From contig NW_024468910.1 in the NCBI RefSeq assembly GCF_011745365.1, positions 2,198,068 through 2,262,067 on the forward strand: a DNA stretch of 64,000 nucleotides, given 5' to 3'. Below are positions 21,951 to 32,200 of this stretch, one piece after another; within the stretch, counting starts at the first letter, position 1, and every line of letters starts with the position of its first letter. The position numbers and the translations under genes were made by a program. A model generated the notes under the pieces. It worked only from the letters and a program-made list of their open reading frames with translations. It made no database searches and had not been told where the DNA came from. The DNA comes from Cryphonectria parasitica EP155. Lineage: Eukaryota; Ascomycota; Sordariomycetes; Diaporthales; Cryphonectriaceae.

Positions 21951-22540
21951 ATGCCTCAGCAAGGGATAAATATCAAATATTGGCAGCTCTCATTGACTGT
22001 TTGTATTCTGCATATATTGCAGAGTTCTGGATGTTTTTGCGATGTGTGCTGGCCTGTTGATGTTCTCTTGACAGTGCCTGCCCAAAATCCTTTGATTATG
22101 TTGGGAAATAATTACTGGATGAAGCGGATACCAATTCAGAGACTCGTCACAAGCTCTTGTCCACTGCAACTGTGGGGCTTGTTGGTTGCCTCAATGTTCG
22201 CTTCTGGAGCATATTGCCCGGAGTTGTAAGTGGTGTTGAGTGATAATGTTTCCAACATCCACAGATTTCGGCTTGATTAGGTATAGAGCTGAGCAAGGAT
22301 TGTATCCCCTGTGCCAGCTCTCGAGACACTATACCCGACAAAGCAGAAATGTTTGAAAAGTGACCTCTCCATAAAATTCCGGGTAAATCTTCCTGCAGCG
22401 CTAATGCGTCAGCCAGCACCAGGCCGCAGCTTTTCTCCGAGAGCGCTTCTTCGGACTTGCGCCTGACCAAGCTTCGATAACCTGTGCATGTCATCTGCTT
22501 GAAGCTGCCCAACTTGGAACTCCTGTGCCCGGGCATAATT
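21951..22540. other. Fragmentary ORFs, probable remnant
   Basis: Overlapping ORFs on both strands with no domain. A GTAAGT...CACAG intron-like segment at about 22226-22265 on the plus strand precedes the copy of a sequence shared with 19.4-19.7 kb. I consider this the second remnant of a decayed repeated gene. Confidence 0.35.
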
Positions 22541-22576
22541 CAAAACACATACTATGAGATACAAGTCTTGTAGTAT

Positions 22577-24173
22577 TCAGATGTCTACCAAAACATGGGC
22601 CGCCAGTCTCCCTTCAGGGTAGATCTCCATTCTCAATAGATTCTTTGAGCTTCTCTTCGTCCTTTCCTGGGTAGACTTCATAATCCTCTCCCCAAAGCTC
22701 TTTCCAAAGGTCTTGATCACACCATCTTCCTCGGGATATGCATTATACAACCTAAAAGATTTTACAATCTTTGTGTTTGGCCCAATAGACCTCCATGAGC
22801 CATGGTCCCGAATGTCAATCCTGAAGAGGCTTCTTGCAATATCCTCCACATGTTCAGCAGAGACAGGCATTCGTACACAGAGTTTACTTCGACTATTTTT
22901 CAAAACCCAATCTGGTGATATGGAATAGATATGAGCCCTACTTTGGGCATCGATATGAAAGGAGATGCGTTGTGACGGTCGGTTTGCGGACAGTCCTGCA
23001 GCCGGTTGCAGAGCTATACTCTGAAGTGTTGAAGTTATGCGCTGTCTCTTGTTTGGCACATCTTCTTTACCAAAACAAAAGCGGCGTTTCTGTGGTGCTG
23101 CGTATCGGTGAAGAGTGGTTGCAGGGATCTCTCGGTTCATTGGTGAAGGGAGCAAAGCATTCTGAGGAGCCGCAATACTGTGCTGGATGTGTGGTATGCT
23201 GTTTCGGTCAGAGCCGGGGAGACCGAATGGTATTGAGTTATCTTCATGAAATTATAATAAGACGATTAGCTTCAATCACGCCTTCGGGTAAGATGTATAG
23301 TACTTGCTCAGGTATTTGTTGGGCAGCTGACCCCTCATGCAGCAGTAGGATCTCTTAGTCCTATATTCCAGAGTCAGAAATATGGAGGACAACAAATGAA
23401 TCGAAGGAACTAACGATGCCACAAGTGCACGAATCTCCTCTCTTGCATCTGCATATCTGCCATGGATGATTTCCTCGACTGCAACCTGTCTTCTATCGTT
23501 GTTTTGAAGAGAATGTTGATGACTCTCTCTCTTCTTGAACTGGACCCTGGAAGATCTAGAGTTATAATATCATTAGACACAGTAATCCCTGGAAAAGCAC
23601 AATTGAGAATACTGACAGCTGGGGATGCCTCTCCACCACAGTCTGTCTCGCCTCCCGCAAGATAGCTGCACTGTGGCTCTTGTCATGACCAGACTTCCAC
23701 CGCAAAGCCATCAGGACCTCTAACTTGAGCAGCTGACAGTAATGTTTTCCAAAATAACCAGCATCGAAGATTTTGCCAAGCCGAGCTGCAGCTGCCCAAC
23801 TATACGCAGCACTTCGAGGTTTCGCGGCGATTGTGAGATTGATCCTGTGTTCAATCTTTTTATCAAAGCAGTGTAGGGAAATTGATATATCTGCCCTTCA
23901 CGCTCTTCACCCACAGACTCTTGAAATCTCGTTTAGACATGCAGAGCCACGTAGCTCCAAGACGTCATGGTACACAGCTTGGGCACATCGGACTTCCTGT
24001 GCAGGGGCTGCAGACAGGAGCGCTAAAGCATCGTGGCTCGTCTTTCCCAAAGTAGCGAGCTCGGCTTGATCATGGACCCTCTGAGGATCCCAATTGAATC
24101 CCTGTTGTGTGGGATCACTTCTTGAGTGAGAACAGGTGAAATCATCCGAGAGAAGGATCACTACCTGGTACAC
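22577..24173 (-). pseudogene. Decayed accessory protein of unknown function
   Basis: Two parts seem to belong together. The upstream part (about 24173-23907) reads VHDQAELATLGKTSHDALAL and AQEVRCAQAVYHDVLELRG. After a possible intron (GTGAAGAGC...AAAAAG), it continues in another frame with SAAYSWAAAARLGKIFDAGYF and MALRWKSGHDKSHSAAILREA. The downstream block (to 22577) is one open frame, with KRRFCFGKEDVPNKRQRI (a nuclear-localisation-like basic patch), ISPDWVLKNSRSKLCVRMPVS and IKTFGKSFGERIMKSTQER, ending LAAHVLVDI. Between them lie frame breaks and stops, including a TAA just upstream of HEDNSIPFGLPGS. I recall a similar multicopy hypothetical family in fungi but no function. Exon limits are uncertain. 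Confidence 0.4.
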
Positions 24174-24203
24174 TCAAGCCTCAAGCCAACCTGGAGGGAA
24201 TGG

Positions 24204-24310
24204 AACCTGGGTGGGAACCGGGAAGCGAACTGGGAAGAAGAAACTAGAGGTGGGCTTCTGGGCGGGCAACCTGGGTGGGAACCGGGAAAGGAACCGGGAA
24301 GAAGAAACCA
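24204..24310. repeat. Two imperfect tandem copies of a G-rich unit, about 64 bp
   Basis: AACCTGGGTGGGAACCGGGA occurs at 24204 and again at 24268, each followed by GGGAAGAAGAAAC. The repeat lies between the last accessory remnant and the EMC1 promoter, so it sits near the accessory/core boundary. Confidence 0.6.
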
Positions 24311-24589
24311 TTCTGACTGCTAGTGCACTATTACGTAATGTAGAGATCCAGCTGGGTGAAGCTTCCAACATCGCTGACCATCTCTAGCATTCATCTTAAC
24401 AGCATCTCTGTGATCTCGAAACGCCGTGTCCACCCACTGCCGCAGACTCCTGATCTGAATCTATTCCGCAAGAGTCAGAAAACATATAGCTTCTTATGGA
24501 GTAAATTGGCAACGAGATTACCCCCCTTCTTTCCCCCCTTCTCTTCTCTTCCCTCCGAGAAAAGAACGAGTTGCGCGGTATCTGTCAAC

Positions 24590-27557
24590 ATGATCTTCCC
24601 GTCAGTCTCTGCCGTCGTTGGCCTTCTCGCCCTTCCTGCCACCGTCCGAGCTGTGTTCCATGACGAAGTTGGTGACATCGACTTCCATTTCGACCTTGTC
24701 GGCCTACCTCAACGCGAAACCACATTCTTCCACAAGCCCCGGCCAGACGACAAGGCCAGCCTCCTCTATACCCTTAGCGACGTTGGGGTTCTTGGCGCGG
24801 TCAACCCAGGAAGCGGAGCTGTGGTATGGAGGCAGCTGATCAGTGGCAACATAACAAATGGCGGTGGTCATCTACGAGCTGGGGACGGCGAGACTTGGAT
24901 CGCCAGCGCGTACGGCAGCTCGGTCCAGGCCTGGGAGGCGATCAGCGGTCGGAATCTGTGGTCGTTAGACTTCCAAGGCGAGATCAAAGACCTCGAGGTG
25001 ATGGAAATTACAGAGAACGGGCGCAAGGACGTGTTGGCTCTTCATCATGATGATGGCGCTACGACGCTGAGGCGGCTGTCCAGCACCGAAGGACGTGTGT
25101 TGTGGGAGTTCAAAGAGACGACCAAAGACCTGCCCTTACAAGTCAGCACAGACGTCGAGAAGGTCTTTGTCATCAGCTTGCACGGGAATCTCCTGTCATA
25201 CGGCCTGAAGGTCACTGTCCTCGACATATTGACAGGCAAACGCCTGGACGAGATCTCTGTTGGCACCAAGGGCGATGTCACCAGCGAGGAAGATGTCATG
25301 TTCGTCGGCGCTAACTCTGCTGCGCCGATTGTCGCCTGGGCGGATGCCTCTCTGACAAGGCTGAGAGTCAATGTGCTGGGCACCAAGAATACCCAGGATT
25401 TGGCCCTGCCGGCTGACACCACTGCGGTGGAGATACATGCACCTCACCTGGCACAATCGCAACCGCACTTTCTTGTGCACAGCCGAACCAAGGTCGGCAC
25501 AAAGGCCGAGGTTTACCATATTGATCTGAAGAGCCATGCGATCAAGCTGGCTTACGAACTCCCTCATCTTGCAGGCCCAGGCGCTGTGTCTACCAGCTCA
25601 GATGGTGCCAATGTCTACTTCACGCGTATCACGGGTTCTGAGATGACTTTGGTCTCGTCTACCTCGCACGGTGTTTTGTCTCGCTGGCAAGTCAACACTG
25701 GCAACTATACGGCAGGTGCAGTGCATGGCGTTTCCGAGGTCATCAAGAAGTCTGGCGATGAGTTTGCAGTCCGAGCTGTCGTTGTCACTGATGCCGAGGA
25801 CTGGCTCCTTTTCCGAAACGGAGAGTCGGGTTGGTCTCGCCCCGAAGGAATGACTGCTGCTGTGGCTGCGACGTGGGCTGAGATACCTGAGTCTGAGGAC
25901 CTGGTCAAGTCTCTCGAGGCTGAAGCTCACGACAATCCCCTGTCCGCGTATGTGCACCGTGTCAAGAGGCACTTTGACGATCTGCAGTACCTACCGGGCT
26001 ACCTGGTCTCTGTCCCTCAACGCATCATCAGCAGTATCTTCGGAACAGAGAGCTCGCGGAAGGCTGGTCTCTTTCGTGATAGCTTTGGTTTCAACAAAAT
26101 CGTGATTCTGGCCACGAGGCGCGGCCGGCTTTATGGTCTCAATGTAGGAGATCATGGGAAAGTGCTCTGGACTCAAAGAGCGCGTGCCCTGGCTCCTGGT
26201 GAGATCTGGAACGTGAAAGGAATGAATGTCGACGACGCCAGGGGCTACATCACTGTCCGTGGCGCTCAAGGTGATTACGTGATCGTCAAGACGGACTCTG
26301 GCCAAATCATCGAGTCCATGCCGCCAGGTTCATGGCCCCCAGTTCAGAGCACCGCGTCTGTCGACACTCCCTCGGGCAAATTCCTTCTTTCTGTTGGACT
26401 CGATGGGAAGGTCGGCAGTATCCCGGCTACCTGGGCTCCTGAGCAGATTGTTGTGGTTCAGGGTACCGAAGGCGAACTGAAGGGCCTCAAGTTCGTGGTC
26501 GACGGTGCTCAGTCTCGAGAAGAGACAGCATGGACATTCTCCCTCCCTCCTTCTCAACGGTTGGTGGACACTGCTTCTCGACCATCCCACGACCCCGTCG
26601 CCTCAATCGGTCGCGTGCTGGGGGATAGACGGGTCAAGTACAAATACCTAAACCCCAACACCATAGTTGTGGCCGCTATGGATGATGCTGCCTCCACTCT
26701 CACGGTATATCTGCTGGATACCGTCTCTGGGCAGATCCTGTCCTCGGCCGAGCATGAGGGAGTTGACACAGGAAAGCTTGCACATTGTGCGGTGTCAGAG
26801 AATTGGTTCGCCTGCTCCTTCTATGGCCAATATGCCCTTCAGGACAACCCCACTCAGTCTGTGAAGGGATATCAGCTGGTCGTCTCTGATCTGTATGAGT
26901 CGGAGCTTGCGAACGATAGGGGCCCCCTCGGAGACTCCGCGAACTTCTCATCACTCAACCCCATTGATACTCCTACTGGTCCTCCTCTTCCGTCTGTCGT
27001 CTCTCAGACATATATCCTTGCGGCCCCAGTCTCTGTCCTTGCAGTTACCGAGACCAGGCAAGGCATATCCTCTAGGCAACTTCTTGCTTACCTTCCGGAG
27101 ACGCACAGTATCTACGGCATCCCGCGCGCGCTTCTCGAGCCTCGAAGAGTCGTCGGCCGAGACCCCTCACCTCTCGAGGCCGAGGAGGGCTTGATGAAGT
27201 ACCACCCAGCCATCGAGGTTGACGCCAAACTGATTATTACCCACGAGAGAGACGTGGTTGGGATCCAGAAGATCATTACGGCCCCTGCGATAGTCGAGAG
27301 CACTAGCCTGGTCTTTGCGTTCGGCATTGACGTGTTCGGCACTCGAGTAGCGCCGAGTTTTGTGTTTGACATTCTCGGCAAAGGGTTCAACAAAGTGACC
27401 CTTGTCGCTACAGTGGCTGCATTAATGGTTGGTGTTCTGGTCCTGGGCCCCATTGTAAGTTCCTTTCCCCACCTCGGAGTTTGGTCAATTCATAGCTAAC
27501 CATGATGGCCAGATTCGGAGGAAGCAGATCAACATGCGTTGGAAACCCACACAGTAG
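24590..27557 (+). CDS. EMC1: ER membrane protein complex subunit 1 (EMC1)
   Basis: EMC1 is the large luminal subunit of the ER membrane protein complex, which inserts tail-anchored and multipass proteins into the ER membrane. The ATG at 24590 gives a signal peptide (MIFPSVSAVVGLLALPATVRA) right before a PQQ-like beta-propeller start (DEVGDIDFHFDLVG). The long luminal part has repeated beta-strand units (LWSLDFQGEIKDLEV, GRVLWEFKE, GKVLWTQRARALAPGEIW). A DUF1620-type C-terminal region (YHPAIEVDAKLIITHERDVV) precedes one membrane segment (VTLVATVAALMVGVLVLGPI). One intron, 27455-27512 (GTAAGT, CTAAC, CCAG), separates the short tail IRRKQINMRWKPTQ. Product 969 aa, the usual length. The frame is open upstream to 24356, but the 24590 methionine is the one followed by a signal peptide. 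It is the first clearly core gene right of the island. Confidence 0.93.
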
Positions 27558-27798
27558 ATGTAGACTATCCCAATTAGAATTTCATACGATTTCACGACCC
27601 TTGCGAACTTGATTGCATTGGACTCGGGGTCTGGTCCCCAGCGGCGCTTTCTCATCACGACTTTACATCTTCGTCCTGATGCCGAGTTCAGTCACCACCA
27701 CCATCGCCCTGTCCGACCCGCTCGTTGTCAGCTCCGGCCTCATTCTTGTGGCTGCACATGATCTCGCAGGCAGGAGACGATGGATTCCTGCATGACAA

Positions 27799-28470
27799 CT
27801 AGGATACCACGGTGGTGCCACCAAAGGCACCGCCTCCGTGGTCTTTCGATGCATTACCGCATCGCATCACAGGCGGGCTCGTCATGAGCTTCCTCATATC
27901 CATCCTCAGCCTGTCGACGTCCGTCTTTAGCCCTGTCTCGTCCTCCCCCTCCGGCCTCACTCTAATACCCAGCTCCTTGGTCTTCTTCTCGGGCCTTAGA
28001 TCCCTCCAGCATTCCACCTCGCGATCCAACGAGCCGATACTATCCGCCCTCGGGCGATCGGGTTCCTTCAGCCGATCCAGCAATGCCAATATCTTCGAGT
28101 CGAACCCCTGGGCTATGCCATGATCTACCATATTCCGGTCCAGCTTCCTGTCCAACTCTCGGGCTATGGGGCTTAGCATCCCATTTTTCTGATCCCGTGT
28201 TCGCCTGCAGTCCGCATATTGTTGTACTGAATCGTCATTTCGACTGAGAATGTGCTGTCGTGCCCCACCGCTGAGGCAGCAGCGGTTCTGTGTCCCGTCA
28301 GCCACGGCTGCCACAGTGGGATCAATGGCACTGGCGGGAAAAGTGCTGCCGTCTTCCATCTCTTCGAAGATGCCGTCTGGGCCGAGATTGGATGAGCTCA
28401 AGGAGTCGGTGCCGCCGGGCCATGGCGCGCTGGCGTTGCCAATCCCGGGCGATTCGTGGGCCCAGTTTTG
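27799..28470 (-). CDS. Hypothetical coiled-coil protein, 5' exon unresolved
   Basis: One minus-strand frame is open from about 28470 to the stop at 27799. It starts near NWAHESPGIGNASAPW and contains SSSNLGPDGIFEEMEDGS. A charged helical region follows (RELDRKLDRNMVDHGIAQGF, LALLDRLKEPDRPRADS, TDVDRLRMDMRKLM). There is no ATG in the first part, so an upstream exon must exist. The ATG at 28682 (MSAVGSNGSPRRGTLG) with a GTAGGT donor at about 28622 is a candidate, but the phase does not match any acceptor I see. It ends 242 bases from the EMC1 stop, so the genes converge. Function unknown. Confidence 0.45.
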   Translation of the reverse strand, partial: QNWAHESPGIGNASAPWPGGTDSLSSSNLGPDGIFEEMEDGSTFPASAIDPTVAAVADGTQNRCCLSGGARQHILSRNDDSVQQYADCRRTRDQKNGMLSPIARELDRKLDRNMVDHGIAQGFDSKILALLDRLKEPDRPRADSIGSLDREVECWRDLRPEKKTKELGIRVRPEGEDETGLKTDVDRLRMDMRKLMTSPPVMRCGNASKDHGGGAFGGTTVVS

Positions 28471-28892
28471 GCTTCAGAATCAGTGACTCTCCCCTTCGAA
28501 ACTCTCATACTTGGGGGGAGAGGGGGTTGGGGGTTGGGGGGGCAACAACAACAATCTGAACGCGTCTTGGGTGGGAGGGGTTTGAGAGGATGAAGGTTCC
28601 CATCAGGCGAAATGAACCTACGTGCGTTCCCTGGCCCCAATGTTCCTCTTCGCGGTGAACCGTTGGACCCCACGGCCGACATCGTGACATCTCACTGCCC
28701 ATTCCCTCGCAGCAACAGCGGGTTGGTGGCGATCCGAAGATGAACCGCCTCATGCGGGCCAAGATACCTGGCTGCGGCTGCTGCACACAATATCGCGCTG
28801 GTGGTGGTGAATGCTGGTGACAGCAGCCCTAGTTGCTCGTCCTGTAGCGGCCCTGCTCATCTCCGCCGTCTTAAATACGCAGTCGACGGTAG

Positions 28893-29216
28893 CTAGCGGT
28901 GACTAAGAGGCTGAAAATAAACGCCGGGCCGTACGGCGGGTATGTCGAGATCATTGTCTAAGATGACGGCCCCATGTCGACCACAATGATGATAATGATG
29001 GCGCCACCACCGCGGGGCCAATGGGTAGGGCGTCCTGTTGCTGTCGTAAGACGCAGAGTCGGATCTGAAGTCGGAGTCGGAGCCGGAGGAGAATGAGGAG
29101 TCGCTATCAGAAGAGGACGAATGGCGTCTGCGGCGGGTGCTGTAGAAATGAAGCCTGCGATGGCGGCCTCGGCCACGGTTCTTGTGTTCAAAGGCGACGC
29201 GTTCGCCGTCCGCCAT
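28893..29216 (-). CDS. Small Arg/Ser-rich protein, 107 aa
   Basis: ATG at 29216 (MADGERVAFEHKNRGRGRHR). A single frame carries an RRRRHSSSSDSDSSFSSGSD segment and a Trp/His patch (PRWWRHHYHHCGRHG), ending PLSHR. The leader on the minus strand is purine-rich (GAAAGAAAAGAAAG), as for many fungal genes. The Arg/Ser composition suggests an RNA-associated or disordered protein; no folded domain is visible. Small size makes chance coding possible, but the ATG context and composition are coherent. Confidence 0.45.
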   Translation of the reverse strand: MADGERVAFEHKNRGRGRHRRLHFYSTRRRRHSSSSDSDSSFSSGSDSDFRSDSASYDSNRTPYPLAPRWWRHHYHHCGRHGAVILDNDLDIPAVRPGVYFQPLSHR

Positions 29217-32200
29217 GGGAAATGTTCTTTCTTTTCTTTCTTTGTTGGTGTATTTGATTGGGTTATCCGCTGGAATATTGAATAAGATGAGAGTCGCCTT
29301 GGAGTTTCAACTTGCTGATGACGCTGGGGCTTAAATCGTTGCGAGCCTCCTCGCGTGGGAAGGTGGCTCGACCTTTGCATCTGGGCGAATGGTCTTTGCA
29401 CAGCTCGATCCTTATCTCAGAAAGAAGCCATATATCTCACTGGTTACAAACGGGGGTGCCGTTCAGCACGTCGGGAGCCTGTAGCATTGGTTGTGTAGGT
29501 TGCTTCATCGGGCAGCGTCCCAAAAGCACCAGGCTAGGGTTATGCTCTGATTCTGTCCTGGGACCTTAGTATTTTGTATGTTGTCTCCCCTTTCTCGTGT
29601 GAACTTTGATTATCCCAAGGCCTGAGCGAGGCAATCAATCACCTCTCTCCTGTACAAGCCGCTGTTGCCGCTGCCGCTGCCGACGCCATGTTAACGTTAT
29701 GGTAGGAGAGCAGACATCCGGCCCAGAGCTAGAGACGTTAGCTCGGAGTTATGTGTGACCAGGGCTTCAACAGACGTTTGAAGCCCGGCTCATCTGGTGT
29801 TGAGGAGGGGCTCGGGATTCTATACATCCACTGAAGGCATCACGAGGACTACAGCGTGGCCACTGGCAGGTCACAGTCGCACAACACCATCTGCGGGTCG
29901 AGGGGCCATCGTGGTCATGGGAAGTAGTACACACTAGCCCTCTTGTGCGACTACACAGCATAGAACATCGGGTGTCATGCACAACGGAACGGCTTGCTCA
30001 ACCGAAGCAGAGGGGGAGGGGGGGGGGGGAAGGTTATGTGGTGCTCCTCTCCTCGCCGGGCTCCCCCAGGACACGCCTCAAGTTTGCTGCCTCGGGCTCC
30101 CTAGATCTCGTCCAAGGCACAACAGGGAAGGTTTCCACAGGGTATGAGTGAGATTATCACTATGTATACATCTGTAAGAACATATTTAAAGAGGCACAAG
30201 TGCAGGTCTGGGGTCCTGGTACCATTTCTCACAATGAGTCCTGACGGCTGTCAACCAAAAGTCCGTCAAGCCACTGTATAGGCGATTTCTGAGACCTTGA
30301 ACAAAAGCCATTGTGTATTCATCAGAACACACGCACACACACACACGGCAGAGCCGCGTGGGGTTGGTGTCCTGGGGCTGCGAGCCCCAACGACTGTCCA
30401 TGCAAGGGTCGGAAAAGAAACAGACATCATGAGGGCACGAGGTAGCACGGTCGACATGTCGGGATGCAGGCTGCCAGGGCTGACATCAGAATGGCAGCAT
30501 GGCAGCATGGGTTGCTTTTGTTTCACGCAGCGCAGATCAATGTTTGTTCAACGGTGCAGCATGCGGTGTGGTTGTGCTGCTCGCATCCGCAACGGGGGAA
30601 GAAGCACTTAGTCACACGCACACCGCTACGGTTACTTGTTGGGAACAAACCCTCCTCAGACCGGATAGGCCACCACCACCACCACCACCACCACCAGCCC
30701 AGCCCATCTCACCTATACAACTTTTCTAGGAGTATTAGAAAGAAAGGGAGAGTTTACAGACTCTTTTTTTCTTCTTTTTTTTTTCTTCTGGATATAAAAA
30801 AAGATAAGGGAGGGAGGGGGCGGGGGGCAGGGCAGACAAAGTAAAAGGAAGAATAGATTTCTGCCTCGTCTACGAGAAGGCCACACCATCAGCGGCCGCT
30901 ACCATGCGCTAGCCAGGCCGTCAAGCTTAGGTCGAGACGCAAACGGCGACGAGGCTGGCTAGTGGGCGTCTGTCCCGTCACCGACACTTTGAACCTGGAC
31001 CGTTTTCTCTCTCCCCCTCGCCTGTTTCTTCCGTTTCAATACTGCAAGAGTGCGGTGGTGCGTGTGTGTCCCCCCACGACGCAGTAGCGGCTCTCTTCCA
31101 CCCCCGCCCCCTTCCCTTCCAAAACACATCTACACCCCCGCCTCTCGCCAATGAGCTGTGACCCGACCCGTTGTCGGTGGGTAAGTATAGTATCCGCTCT
31201 TTCCCAGCCAACCTTGACCAGGGCACACTACTCTGGTACATGCTTATGGTAGCATTTGGTACTGCTCGGTGGTAGGAAGTAGAGGTATTTTGTTGGGGAG
31301 ATACACACAACGCAAACCAAGGCGCATAGGAAGTCTAGGGTTACACAGACGGCATGAATGAATGAAAGAAGAAGGAAAAAAAAAGAAGAAAAAAAAGGGT
31401 GTTGTCAAAAGAGAAACAGTAAAAAGTCTGGTGCGGAAAGAGCATGCCGTTTCCCCCTTTCTCCTCTTTTTTTCCCCTCGACGACGACGACGAGGCGAAA
31501 CGATATTCCTCGGATGATCAATGGTAGCGTTATGTCGAGGGGTTGTCAGGGGTGGATTGAATGGTACGCCCTCGCGGCGTCTTATCAATCCAAATTCTAC
31601 ATAACGTACCGTGGTATTGGGATATATCTTGATTTCCCAGCCTTTGATACCCTTTTTTCCAAGGTCCCGTGCGGGTCTCAAACTCACTGGTGAGTGGGCG
31701 GGGAGAAAGATAGATTGGTCATTACTGAGTCGTCTGGTGTCGCGAGCATGTCCCAAAAAGGAGCATCCTTGTAACCTGGCGAGGGCCGGGGGAGGGGCGG
31801 GGGGGGCTGAATCCCTTGACCCAAATGGACAGATGGATGGATGGGTTCAGGCGTTGACGACTGGCCCGCTGTCAAAAGGTCCTCGGGTGAGGCCACGATG
31901 GAAAGAAGGCAGCCAGCAGCAGCAGCAGCAGCAGGAGGAGGAGGACCTCGGGTCAATCAAGTACTAATTAGTTCGCCATCAAATTAGTCTTTTACGCATG
32001 ATTATTCTACTGCTTGCTTCTGAATTTGCAGACGAGACAGAGGCCTGTGAGATGCAGCAGAAAAACACAAAACAGCCTCGGCTCTCGGGCCCTCGACAGG
32101 AGATCCCGGATCTTCAGGGCTTTTAGCTGCAAACAGCAAAGGCTCTGGTTGATGCTCTGCATGCTTCCGCTGTAACGTGGAGAATTTTTTTTTTCTCTTC

